In this document: positions 1-7,451 of the stretch, piece after piece
Layout of the letters: each line of letters opens with the position of its first letter
Numbering within the stretch: the stretch's first letter is position 1
Assembly: GCA_902772715.1 (NCBI GenBank)
Contig: CACYBT010000121.1
Location: 1 to 13,181 of the forward strand
Length of the DNA stretch: 13,181 nucleotides
From: an uncultured Succinivibrio sp.
Lineage (GTDB): Bacteria; Pseudomonadota; Gammaproteobacteria; Enterobacterales; Succinivibrionaceae
Direction of reading: 5' to 3'
The notes under the pieces: model-generated
Told to the model about the DNA's origin: nothing
The model's database searches: none
What the model saw: only the letters and a program-made list of their open reading frames with translations
Translations under genes and position numbers: made by a program

Positions 1-19
1 ATTTTTTTTCTGTTTGCTC

Positions 20-934
20 TCAGTTGCCACTGTTCTTTTCAAAATCAGCGTGCATTTTAGACAGGATAGCGTCTTTATTTTCCCAAATTTCTCTGATGTG
101 CATGGTGAAATCATGTTTAAATTGCTTATCACCAAGGTAATCACCAATTAGTGTTTCATCTTTTTTGAGAAGATCAACATCTACATATATGTGGCTTAAT
201 TTCCCGAACATCATATCCATGAAAGCAGATTTGCTGTTTTCTGGATAATATAGCGTTGAATTAAAAATATATTCCACATCGTTCCCTATCTCAAACAGTG
301 CAACACCGATAGATGCAGCTTTTGGGGGTAATAAAAATTGATAAGGGGATTTTAGTTTTTCTGCCTTTTCTTTTGTATATCTGCTTCCTTCACAGAAATT
401 TATAAGGGTTGTAGGATATTTTACAAGCGCTTTGCAAACTTTCTTTGTGGTTTCTATATCTTTCATCCTCAGTGCTGGATTTTTTAATAGTATGTCTTTG
501 GAGTAACGTTTTAAAAAAGGCATTCCCAAAGCGTAACAGGCCAGACCGATAAAAGGAATGTAAATTAAGGATTGCTTCATGAAAAATTTGGTTGTAGGTA
601 GTTTTGAACCGTAGATAACACAAATGAGCAATATATCAAACCAGCTTACATGATTGGAAATTATGATGCAGGATTTATGGCAGTGAGGGACAGTTATCCC
701 AGTCATATGCCATTTTACATCGTTGGTAAGCGCAATCATGATCCTGATGTTTAATGTCCAAAATCTATATAAGTAGAAGTTAATTCTATCGATGATCCTG
801 ATGGAAAAATCAAAGGGTAGCACCATTCTGATGATGCCTAAAAGCATAATAGGTGTAGCAACTACTATAACGTTGACAACAAGTAGTATGGCGTTAATAA
901 CGAATAGTACAGGACTTGGTAAAAAATGAAGCAT
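20..934 (-). CDS. yihG: PlsC-family membrane acyltransferase, YihG-like
   Basis: A 304-residue protein of the PlsC/LPLAT superfamily, which moves fatty acyl chains onto lysophospholipids at the inner membrane. A hydrophobic N-terminus (about residues 8-40) suggests one or two membrane segments. The catalytic HX4D motif is NHVSWFD with H95 and D100. Block II is around GMPFLKRYSK (137-146), block III is NFCEGSRYT (E182 to R185), and block IV is LLPPKAA (201-207). Wording of these blocks and overall length match E. coli YihG closely (for example LLPPKAA and the EGSR loop), which is why I use that symbol. The E. coli protein has been linked to phosphatidylglycerol acyl composition; the exact substrate here is unknown. 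It is divergent from ilvE with a 250-bp gap. The ribosome binding site before the chosen ATG is weak, but no better start is visible. Confidence 0.9.
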   Translation of the reverse strand: MLHFLPSPVLFVINAILLVVNVIVVATPIMLLGIIRMVLPFDFSIRIIDRINFYLYRFWTLNIRIMIALTNDVKWHMTGITVPHCHKSCIIISNHVSWFDILLICVIYGSKLPTTKFFMKQSLIYIPFIGLACYALGMPFLKRYSKDILLKNPALRMKDIETTKKVCKALVKYPTTLINFCEGSRYTKEKAEKLKSPYQFLLPPKAASIGVALFEIGNDVEYIFNSTLYYPENSKSAFMDMMFGKLSHIYVDVDLLKKDETLIGDYLGDKQFKHDFTMHIREIWENKDAILSKMHADFEKNSGN

Positions 935-960
935 AATTACACTCAGATATGAATATTTAG

Positions 961-989
961 ATTAAAATATACGTACAGACTTCGTTTAA
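961..989 (-). promoter_or_regulatory. Possible promoter of the acyltransferase gene
   Basis: On the minus strand TTAAAC (984-989) and TTTAAT (961-966) are separated by 17 bp, about 27 bp upstream of the acyltransferase ATG. Both hexamers match the sigma-70 consensus only partly, and AT-rich DNA yields such pairs easily. Confidence 0.25.
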
Positions 990-1082
990 TTTATCACATA
1001 TTATTGAAGTCTTGTAGTGTTTGTTGGATATTGTAACAATACTTAAGACCATTATTATCAAGATTTGAATTTTATTTTTGCA

Positions 1083-1119
1083 AAAAAAGGAACATATATT
1101 TATCTATGTTTCGTTTTTT
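1083..1119. other. Imperfect hairpin flanked by A6 and T6, upstream of ilvE
   Basis: AACATA (1091-1096) pairs with TATGTT (1105-1110) across an 8-nt loop. A6 (1083-1088) and T6 (1114-1119) extend the stem after a small internal mismatch. The shape is that of a bidirectional A/T-tailed terminator. It lies just upstream of the best ilvE -10 box, so a transcript from that box would not contain it; only a transcript started further upstream would. No leader peptide rich in branched-chain residues was found before it. Confidence 0.35.
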
Positions 1120-1123
1120 CGGA

Positions 1124-1129
1124 TATAAT
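1124..1129 (+). promoter_or_regulatory. Candidate -10 box of the ilvE promoter
   Basis: A perfect TATAAT lies 55 bp before the ilvE start codon and would give a 5' leader of about 48 nt. No good -35 hexamer is found at 16 to 18 bp spacing, so the promoter may need an activator or may not be the only one. Confidence 0.45.
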
Positions 1130-1184
1130 CGTGATATATCAAACTTGGTTCTTTTTACATCTTTAGATACAAGGAAATTAAATT

Positions 1185-2111
1185 ATGGAAACTGATGCAA
1201 CAAAATATATATGGTTTAATGGAAAAATGATTCCTTGGGCAGATGCTACTGTACATGTAACTGCACATGCCTTACATTACGGTTCTGCTGTTTTTGAAGG
1301 TATTCGTGCTTACGCAACTAATAAAGGACCACAGATTTTTAGATTAAAAGAACATATTGACCGTCTTTTTAATTCTGCAAAAATATATCGCTTTCCTTTG
1401 GCTGTTACCAAAGATGATGTTATGGATGCCTGTAAAAAAATCATCACAGAAAATGGGCTTGAATACGGATATATAAGACCTCTTATCTTTATGGGAGAAG
1501 TTGGTCTAGGCGTTAAATTTAAAAAAGGTAAAAATGCTGATGCTATGGTGTGTGCTCTGCCTTGGGGAGCCTACCTTGGAGAGGAAGGCTTGAAGAAGGG
1601 AATTAAAGTATGTGTTTCTTCATGGAGAAGATTAGCTCCTGATACCATTCCTACTGAGGCTAAGGCTGCCGGTAACTATCTTTCATCAATTTTGATTGCA
1701 AATGAGTGTACAAATAATGGTTATGCTGAGGCAATTGCTCTCGATTCTAACGGGTATATTTCAGAGGGTTCTGGTGAAAACGTTTTCTTGGTAAAAGATA
1801 ACGTTATTTATACTGCTCCTGATACTGCAGGTCTTTTGCCTGGAATTACGAGAGATGCTGTTATAAAAATTGCTCAGGATATGGGCATCAAAGTTGTAAC
1901 TCAGCCATTGCCAAGGGAATTTGTTTATCTTGCCGATGAGATGTTCTTTACGGGAACTGCTGCTGAAATCACTCCTATTGCTTCTGTGGATGGTATTGAT
2001 GTAGGTCCTGGTTATCGGGGTCCTATCACTGAAAAATTGCAGAATGCCTTCTTTGCTCTGGTAAAAGGAGATGCTGAAGATAAATACGGTTGGCTAACAC
2101 CTTGTAAATAG
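1185..2111 (+). CDS. ilvE: Branched-chain amino acid aminotransferase
   Basis: A 308-residue fold-type IV PLP enzyme that reversibly transaminates the 2-oxo acids of Ile, Val and Leu with glutamate. E. coli IlvE has 309 residues, and the alignment is near collinear from YIWFNG at the N-terminus to the KYGWL end. K160 in the IPTEAK stretch corresponds to the PLP-binding lysine. ISEGSGEN (192-199) contains the conserved glutamate, and GTAAEITP near residue 260 is the phosphate-binding region. The start ATG is preceded by AAGGAA at 1171-1176 with 8-nt spacing. It is the first gene of the ilvE-ilvD-ilvA cluster, the same order as in the enterobacterial ilvGMEDA operon but with no ilvGM upstream. 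A 169-bp structured gap separates it from ilvD. Confidence 0.97.
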   Translation: METDATKYIWFNGKMIPWADATVHVTAHALHYGSAVFEGIRAYATNKGPQIFRLKEHIDRLFNSAKIYRFPLAVTKDDVMDACKKIITENGLEYGYIRPLIFMGEVGLGVKFKKGKNADAMVCALPWGAYLGEEGLKKGIKVCVSSWRRLAPDTIPTEAKAAGNYLSSILIANECTNNGYAEAIALDSNGYISEGSGENVFLVKDNVIYTAPDTAGLLPGITRDAVIKIAQDMGIKVVTQPLPREFVYLADEMFFTGTAAEITPIASVDGIDVGPGYRGPITEKLQNAFFALVKGDAEDKYGWLTPCK

Positions 2112-2116
2112 CAAGT

Positions 2117-2134
2117 ATGATTTTAGTAGCATAA
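2117..2134 (+). CDS. Putative five-codon leader peptide Met-Ile-Leu-Val-Ala
   Basis: The reading frame ATG ATT TTA GTA GCA TAA starts 5 nt after the ilvE stop and encodes one each of Ile, Leu and Val, the three end products of the pathway. There is no convincing Shine-Dalgarno sequence, but termination on ilvE next to the ATG could allow reinitiation. It precedes the alternative hairpins at 2165-2248. A short ORF with these residues can arise by chance, and the distance to the first hairpin arm (30 nt) is longer than in the classical trp or ilv attenuators. Treat it as a hypothesis. Confidence 0.25.
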   Translation: MILVA

Positions 2135-2164
2135 GTTTATAAAAGGTCTATCTCATCTTATTTC

Positions 2165-2248
2165 AAGAAGCAATTTCTTTTTTTAGAATGGAAAATTGCT
2201 TCTTGTTCGTTTAATTGCTGCAATTTTGAAGAAGTTTTTTCTTTTTTT
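2165..2248 (+). promoter_or_regulatory. Attenuator-like set of competing hairpins between ilvE and ilvD
   Basis: Segment 1 (AAGAAGCAATTT, 2165-2176) is perfectly complementary over 12 bp to segment 2 (AAATTGCTTCTT, 2193-2204). Downstream, AATTG-CTG-CAATT (2213-2225) forms its own small hairpin. AAGAAG (2229-2234) can instead pair with CTTCTT of segment 2 (2199-2204), enclosing that small hairpin and ending directly at T6-C-T7 (2235-2248). GCAATTTT (2220-2227) can also pair with AAAATTGC of segment 2 (2192-2199). The 1:2 helix therefore excludes the form that ends at the T tract. This is the logic of a transcription attenuator. A plain intercistronic terminator or processing site is the alternative. 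Confidence 0.5.
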
Positions 2249-2280
2249 GTAATAAACAAAAGTTTTAAAGGAATACCGTT

Positions 2281-4131
2281 ATGTCGAACAACTATCGATC
2301 AAAAGTAACCTATGAAGGGAAAATCATGGCTGGAGCAAGAGCTCTTTGGAAGGCTACAGGTATGAAGGATGACGATTTTGGCAAACCAATTATTGCGGTT
2401 GCTAATTCTTTTACTCAATTCGTCCCTGGTCATGTTCATTTGCATGATGTGGGACAACTTGTGGTATCTGAGATAGAGAAGGCAGGCGGTATTGCAAAAG
2501 AATTCAATACTATTGCAGTGGATGACGGTATTGCCATGGGTCATACCGGTATGCTGTACTCCTTACCAAGTCGTGATATTATTGCCGATTCTGTTGAGTA
2601 TATGGTAAATGCGCATAAGGCTGATGCCCTTGTGTGCATATCAAACTGTGACAAGGTTACTCCCGGTATGCTTATGGCTGCCATGCGTTTGAATATTCCT
2701 GTGATTTTTGTCTCTGGTGGTCCAATGGAGGCAGGTAATTTAGACAATTGTGATCATAAGGTTGATTTGATTGATGCAATGGTGGTTGCTGCAGAGCCAA
2801 ATATTTCTGATGAGAAAGTAAGACTGGTAGAATCAGCCGCATGTCCTACCTGTGGTTCTTGCTCTGGTATGTTTACTGCAAACTCCATGAATAGTCTTAC
2901 TGAGGCTATGGGATTATCTCTGCCAGGAAATGGCTCTCTTGTTGCAACGCATACTTTTAGAAAAGAGCTATTTGTTAAGGCGGCAAAGCGTATCGTAGAA
3001 ATGGCAAAAGCCTTTTACGAGAATGGTGATGAAAGTGTTCTCCCTCGCTCAATAGCCACAAAGGAAACTTTTGAAAACGCCATGAGTCTTGATATTGCTA
3101 TGGGAGGGTCAACAAATACGGTCCTACATCTTTTGGCAGTGGCCCAGGAGGCAGGTGTTGATTTTAAGATGGAAGACATTGATAGACTGTCTCGAAAGGT
3201 TCCACATATTTGCAAGATGTCCCCTTCAACTCCATTATGGCATATGGAAGATCTACATAATGCCGGAGGTATTATGAATATAATGTCTCAGTTGAAGCAA
3301 AACCATCTTATTCATGAATCTGTAAGGACTGTGTCGGGAATGAGTATTGGAGAACAGATTGACAAATATGACATTCTGAAAACCACAGACCCAGATGTAA
3401 TTAGATTCTATACTGCATGTGCTGGTGGAAAGTATAATATTGAGGCATTCTCTCAGAGCAATACCAAAGATAGCCTTGATAAAGACAGAGTACAAGGATG
3501 TATTCATGATTTTGAACATGCTTATTCCAAGGATGGAGGTCTTGCTGTCCTATACGGAAATTTAGCTGAAAATGGTTGTATTGTAAAAACGGCTGGCGTT
3601 GATGCGTCAATCTTAAAATTCGTTGGTCCTGCCAGGATATTTGAAAGTCAGGAAGATGCAGTTGACGGTATATTAAATGGTAAGGTTAAAGAAGGAGATG
3701 TTGTGGTTATAAGGTATGAAGGACCGAGAGGTGGTCCTGGAATGCAGGAAATGCTGTACCCTACTTCATATCTTAAATCTGTCGGTCTTGGAAAGAAATG
3801 TGCTTTGGTTACTGATGGCCGTTTCTCTGGAGGATCATCAGGTTTGTCAATAGGTCATGTTTCACCTGAGGCTGCAAATGGTGGCAATATTGGCTTGTTG
3901 AAAGAAAACGACCTGATTGAGATTGATATTCCGAACAGAAGCATAAGAATGGCTGTAGATGATGCTGAGTTGGCCACAAGACGTCAAAATATGGAGTCTT
4001 TAGGTACTAAAGCATGGCAACCACAGGACAGACAGAGAGATATAACCTTTGCCTTAAGAGCATATGCTAAACTTGCATCAAGTGCAGATAAAGGTGGAGT
4101 TAGAGATCGCAGTAAATTAGAAGGATTATAA
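2281..4131 (+). CDS. ilvD: Dihydroxy-acid dehydratase
   Basis: A 616-residue IlvD, the same length as the E. coli protein. It is an iron-sulfur enzyme that dehydrates 2,3-dihydroxy-3-methylbutanoate and its ethyl homologue to the 2-oxo acids transaminated by IlvE. VDDGIAMGH holds the metal-binding aspartates near residues 81-82. C123 and K125 sit in SNCDK, where the lysine is the one carbamylated in the family. C188, C191 and C194 lie in ACPTCGSCSG, and the catalytic serine of GRFSGG is S516. The position of the extra cysteine found in [2Fe-2S] members is NSFTQ here, so the oxygen-sensitive [4Fe-4S] E. coli type is more likely. The start has AAAGGAA at 2267-2273 with 7-nt spacing. Only 2 nt separate it from ilvA, so the two are surely co-transcribed. 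Confidence 0.98.
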   Translation: MSNNYRSKVTYEGKIMAGARALWKATGMKDDDFGKPIIAVANSFTQFVPGHVHLHDVGQLVVSEIEKAGGIAKEFNTIAVDDGIAMGHTGMLYSLPSRDIIADSVEYMVNAHKADALVCISNCDKVTPGMLMAAMRLNIPVIFVSGGPMEAGNLDNCDHKVDLIDAMVVAAEPNISDEKVRLVESAACPTCGSCSGMFTANSMNSLTEAMGLSLPGNGSLVATHTFRKELFVKAAKRIVEMAKAFYENGDESVLPRSIATKETFENAMSLDIAMGGSTNTVLHLLAVAQEAGVDFKMEDIDRLSRKVPHICKMSPSTPLWHMEDLHNAGGIMNIMSQLKQNHLIHESVRTVSGMSIGEQIDKYDILKTTDPDVIRFYTACAGGKYNIEAFSQSNTKDSLDKDRVQGCIHDFEHAYSKDGGLAVLYGNLAENGCIVKTAGVDASILKFVGPARIFESQEDAVDGILNGKVKEGDVVVIRYEGPRGGPGMQEMLYPTSYLKSVGLGKKCALVTDGRFSGGSSGLSIGHVSPEAANGGNIGLLKENDLIEIDIPNRSIRMAVDDAELATRRQNMESLGTKAWQPQDRQRDITFALRAYAKLASSADKGGVRDRSKLEGL

Positions 4132-4133
4132 AT

Positions 4134-5660
4134 ATGCTTGACAAACAGCTTGATGCCCAGGGGTATCTAAAAAAAACACTTCTTGCCAGAATTTATGATT
4201 TGGTAACCGTGAGCCCCCTCCAGAATCTTGATGGCTTATCCTCAAGACTTGGCGTTAATGTAATGCTCAAAAGAGAGGATTATCAGAAAATCCACTCTTT
4301 CAAAATAAGAGGGGCGTACCATAAAATTAAAAATCTTGATGAGGGGCAGTTAAAGGCCGGCATCATAACTGCTTCTGCAGGTAATCATGCACAGGGAGTT
4401 GCCTTATCTGCAAAGAAACTAGGGATTAAGGCTATTATTGTAATGCCTACTACAACTCCAGATCTTAAAATTGATGCGGTAAGAAATTTTGGTGCTGATG
4501 TGGTCCTTTACGGCGATTCATTCAATGAATCCTACGATTATGCACAGCAACTGTCCAAGAAGAAAGGTCTGACAATGATTCCTCCTTATGATGATCCTGA
4601 TGTGATTGCAGGGCAGGGGACTATTGCCCATGAAATTATTGGACAGTGTAACAATATTGATACTGTATATGTTCAGATTGGAGGAGGTGGACTTGCTGCC
4701 GGTATTGCCACCTATATAAAATCTTTATTGCCACAGGTTAAGGTCATTGGAGTAGAGGCAGAAGGTTCTGCCTGTATGAAGGCTGCACTTAAGGCAGGAG
4801 CACCTGTTGATATTGGCTATGTTTCTCATTTTGCTGATGGTGTGGCCGTCAGTCGAGCAGGAACAGAAACTTTTAGACTTTTGAGTAAATACTTGGATGA
4901 TATTGTAACCTGCTCTAATGATGAGATATGTGCCGCAATTAAGGATATTTTTGATGATACCCGTGCTATTGCTGAACCAAGTGGTGCTTTATCTTTGGCC
5001 GGACTGAAAAAATATGTACGTGAAAACAATATACGAAATGGCAACCACATTGCCATTTTGTCAGGTGCCAATGTTAAGTTCCATTCTTTGCGCATGATTG
5101 CTGAACGTTGTGATGTTGGTGAAATGTCAGAAGGTATTCTTTCTGTTGAGATTCCAGAGAGAAGTGGTGCTTTCTTAGATTTTGTTAAATCAATTGGTGA
5201 TCGCGTGGTTACTGAGTTTAGTTATCGTTATAACACTGAGGATAGAGCGCGTGTTTTTGCTTCCGTTGAACTTACGGAAGGAAAGAAGGAATTAGGTGAA
5301 ATCTGCAAGTCTTTGAAAAAGAATGGTTATCTAGTCACTGACTTGACGGATGATGTATTGGCAAAAGATCATATACGCTATATGGTTGGAGGACATCCGT
5401 CTTCTCATTTCAACGAAAGATTATTTCTGTTTGAATTTCCTGCAACTTCTAATGCTTTACTTAAGTTTTTGGAAACCCTTGGTAATTCATATAATATTAC
5501 TCTTTTCCATTTCCGAATCACGGGACTTGAATTTTGCTCTGTACTCTGTGGGTTAGATGTTACTGACAAAGAAGAGGGCGTTAATGATTTTATCAAGGCC
5601 ATAGGATATCCGGCAGAGGAAGTGACATCCAATACAGCATATCAGCAGTTAGTAAGGTAG
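4134..5660 (+). CDS. ilvA: Threonine ammonia-lyase, biosynthetic
   Basis: A 508-residue fold-type II PLP enzyme that converts threonine to 2-oxobutanoate and ammonia, the committed step to isoleucine. K57 in HSFKIRG is the PLP lysine, SAGNHAQG (81-88) is the substrate loop, and GGGGL (183-187) binds the cofactor phosphate. After the catalytic domain (to about 320) come two ACT-like regulatory repeats, beginning near LSVEIPERSGAF and LFLFEFPATSNA. This is the two-domain form of the isoleucine-inhibited biosynthetic enzyme, not the short catabolic TdcB. E. coli IlvA has 514 residues. The ATG is 2 nt after the ilvD stop, and the ribosome binding site AAGGA lies inside the end of ilvD, which suggests translational coupling. 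Confidence 0.97.
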   Translation: MLDKQLDAQGYLKKTLLARIYDLVTVSPLQNLDGLSSRLGVNVMLKREDYQKIHSFKIRGAYHKIKNLDEGQLKAGIITASAGNHAQGVALSAKKLGIKAIIVMPTTTPDLKIDAVRNFGADVVLYGDSFNESYDYAQQLSKKKGLTMIPPYDDPDVIAGQGTIAHEIIGQCNNIDTVYVQIGGGGLAAGIATYIKSLLPQVKVIGVEAEGSACMKAALKAGAPVDIGYVSHFADGVAVSRAGTETFRLLSKYLDDIVTCSNDEICAAIKDIFDDTRAIAEPSGALSLAGLKKYVRENNIRNGNHIAILSGANVKFHSLRMIAERCDVGEMSEGILSVEIPERSGAFLDFVKSIGDRVVTEFSYRYNTEDRARVFASVELTEGKKELGEICKSLKKNGYLVTDLTDDVLAKDHIRYMVGGHPSSHFNERLFLFEFPATSNALLKFLETLGNSYNITLFHFRITGLEFCSVLCGLDVTDKEEGVNDFIKAIGYPAEEVTSNTAYQQLVR

Positions 5661-5665
5661 TATAC

Positions 5666-6106
5666 ATGAGACTTATCAAATTGATGCCTTTTATCTGTTT
5701 AGGTATATATCTTACATGTCATGCGGATATGAAAGATTTTCAGGAAAATATTGGAGAAAAGAGTGTAACCTTTGTCAACTCTGAAGGAACAGCATCTGCT
5801 TCGATAAGTCTTGTGGATCCTATTGTGAATCTCTCAACAACTAAAGAATATGCTCAGTATGTAATGGACTGCTATCAGGGCTGGGGTTTAAAAGCAGTTC
5901 TTGATTTGCGTGGTTTTGCTTTTAGTTATGTGGATAATGCTCCATGTTCAGGATTGATTACATATTTTGACGGCAGGTCGTATTTGTTTTTTCAATCCTG
6001 TGGAAAAATTTCCAGTGAGGATTTAAGAAAACTTTATGAAAGAGGTGATGAAGTTTTAAAATTAAGTGATCTCTTAAAATTACAAAGTCGACCAAATGTC
6101 TACTAG
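5666..6106 (+). CDS. Small secreted protein of unknown function
   Basis: I do not recognise this 146-residue protein. Its first 20 residues are a typical Sec signal peptide: basic MRLIK, a hydrophobic core, and a likely signal peptidase I cut after CHA, giving a mature protein from D21. The cysteine at 18 is not in a proper lipobox. The mature part has C69, C94 and C112, a central region AQYVMDCYQGWGLKAVLDLRG and a basic, helical C-terminus. An odd cysteine count leaves at least one unpaired if exported. The gene starts 5 nt after ilvA, with AAGG at 5654-5657 abutting the ilvA stop, and ends before a terminator. It is therefore the last gene of the ilv transcript, although nothing in it suggests a role in amino acid synthesis. 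Confidence 0.8.
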   Translation: MRLIKLMPFICLGIYLTCHADMKDFQENIGEKSVTFVNSEGTASASISLVDPIVNLSTTKEYAQYVMDCYQGWGLKAVLDLRGFAFSYVDNAPCSGLITYFDGRSYLFFQSCGKISSEDLRKLYERGDEVLKLSDLLKLQSRPNVY

Positions 6107-6169
6107 CTTTAAAATCCATATGCAAGGTTCCTTGTAACCGTGTGTGGATGTACATTAGTCGTAAGCGTT

Positions 6170-6195
6170 TGCGCTGTTTTTTAGTGCATTTTTTT
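6170..6195 (+). terminator. Rho-independent terminator of the ilvEDA unit
   Basis: TGCGCT (6170-6175) pairs with AGTGCA (6183-6188), one pair being G-T, across a T-rich 7-nt loop, and is followed at once by seven T (6189-6195). It lies 64 bp after the small secreted protein gene and before the ompA promoter. Confidence 0.7.
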
Positions 6196-6254
6196 AATAA
6201 ATACGTAAAGATTGATCGTTTTTTTTTCTTACTCCCAATAATTGTGGTAAAATA

Positions 6255-6283
6255 TTGACTGTGCACCTTAGGTGTAATATATA
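6255..6283 (+). promoter_or_regulatory. Sigma-70 promoter of ompA
   Basis: TTGACT (6255-6260, 5 of 6 consensus) and TATATA (6278-6283, 4 of 6) are separated by exactly 17 bp. Transcription should start near 6290, leaving a 5' leader of about 45 nt before ompA. The spacer contains the inverted repeat CACCT-T-AGGTG (6264-6274), which could be an operator. Confidence 0.75.
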
Positions 6284-6334
6284 GAAAATATAAATTTAGA
6301 ATATGTACCTTTGATTTATAAAGGAAGTGATATT

Positions 6335-7402
6335 ATGAAAATCAGTCGTTTAGCAATTGCTGTTGCAGCATCCATTGCTTTTGTTTCTTCTGCCAATGCA
6401 GCCAATCAGGGATCTTGGACAATTGGTGCCGCAACCGGTTGGGCTCATGCATTTGACTACAATATCCCAAATAGCTATCGTTTTAATGACGTTAGAATAG
6501 ATTCTGATGGTTATGCTTTTAAACTATATGGTGAGTATAATTTTACCAATTGGTTTGGTTTAGGTTTGGCTTATGACTATATTAACGAGCAGGGTGTAAA
6601 ATTCCGCAATGATTATAATTCCTTTGCTGGTCCAAACAGCGGTTCAGAGTTTCACTCTAACATTGCTGAATTATATGGTAAGTTTGCTTATACCTTTGGT
6701 TCAGAAGGATCAGATCTCTTTTTCAAGATTGGTCCTACCTGCAACTGGACAACTTACATGGGTTCAACCAGTGCTAAGGTCGGTGCTGTAATAGGTGTTG
6801 GTGCAAACTTTGCTATCGATCGTAATCTTGGTGTTCGCGTAGGTTATGATTATTTCTACAATGTTGCCAGAACCGAATTTGTGAAAGCAGATACTTACCC
6901 ATATGGAGATGATTCTTCTAAGGATCGTATTGATGAAGGTCTGCTCTATGTCGGTCTCCAGTATTCATTTGGCGGTGAACAGGCTCCTGCTGCTCCTACC
7001 GTGGTTAGAATGAACGAGAGACATTCTCTTGATGCTGGTGTGCTGTTCCCATTTGACAGTTCAGTAATGAGTGCTGAAGGAAAAGAGGCTGTTTCTCATG
7101 TTGTAACTTCTGCTTCAAAATTTAATAATCCTTCATATGAAGTTTATGGTTATACTGATAGAATTGGTTCCGATGCATACAATAATAGGCTATCTCAGAA
7201 ACGTGCTGATGCTGTTTCTGCTGAATTAGCAAATAACGGTGCTCATCCAACTGTTTCTGAAGGTAGAGGCAAGTCTTCTCCTGTAACTGGTGATAAGTGC
7301 GATGGTATTAAGAAGAAAAAGGATCTTATCAACTGCTTGGCTCCAGATCGTCGTGTAGAAGTTCTTGTCTCAGGCGATGTGGTAGTAGAAAAGAAAGACT
7401 AG
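6335..7402 (+). CDS. ompA: OmpA-family outer membrane porin with peptidoglycan-binding domain
   Basis: A 355-residue OmpA. Residues 1-22 are a signal peptide ending ANA, with cleavage before A23. Residues 23 to about 212 show alternating hydrophobic and polar beta strands and end in YVGLQYSFGG, consistent with an eight-stranded barrel. A short AP-rich linker (216-222) leads to the OmpA-C domain: YTDRIGSDAYN with D280, and LSQKRADAV with R290, the residues expected to hold diaminopimelate of peptidoglycan. C322 and C334 match the disulfide of enterobacterial OmpA, and CLAPDRRVE is conserved. I chose the ATG at 6335, not the in-frame TTG at 6311, because AAGGAAG (6321-6327) sits 7 nt before it and the signal peptide begins there. 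It is a single-gene unit. Confidence 0.96.
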   Translation: MKISRLAIAVAASIAFVSSANAANQGSWTIGAATGWAHAFDYNIPNSYRFNDVRIDSDGYAFKLYGEYNFTNWFGLGLAYDYINEQGVKFRNDYNSFAGPNSGSEFHSNIAELYGKFAYTFGSEGSDLFFKIGPTCNWTTYMGSTSAKVGAVIGVGANFAIDRNLGVRVGYDYFYNVARTEFVKADTYPYGDDSSKDRIDEGLLYVGLQYSFGGEQAPAAPTVVRMNERHSLDAGVLFPFDSSVMSAEGKEAVSHVVTSASKFNNPSYEVYGYTDRIGSDAYNNRLSQKRADAVSAELANNGAHPTVSEGRGKSSPVTGDKCDGIKKKKDLINCLAPDRRVEVLVSGDVVVEKKD

Positions 7403-7418
7403 TTTGAAAAAAATAATT

Positions 7419-7451
7419 AAAAAAAGGCAACATGAGTTGCCTTTTTTTTTT
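7419..7451 (+). terminator. Rho-independent terminator of ompA
   Basis: GGCAAC (7426-7431) and GTTGCC (7436-7441) form a perfect stem with an ATGA loop, preceded by A7 (7419-7425) and followed by T10 (7442-7451). It is the strongest terminator in the window. Confidence 0.95.

Noticed and set aside
1106..1194. Possible leader ORF beginning MFRFFGYNRD before and into ilvE
   Set aside because: It overlaps the ilvE start in another frame, has no ribosome binding site, and is not enriched in Ile, Leu or Val.
6123..6134. CAAGG-TT-CCTTG inverted repeat after the small secreted protein gene
   Set aside because: It has a loop too small to fold as drawn and no T tract; the hairpin at 6170-6195 is a much better terminator.
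6311..6334. TTG start giving ompA eight more residues
   Set aside because: The extension would overlap the ribosome binding site of the ATG at 6335 and would put charged residues before a normal signal peptide.
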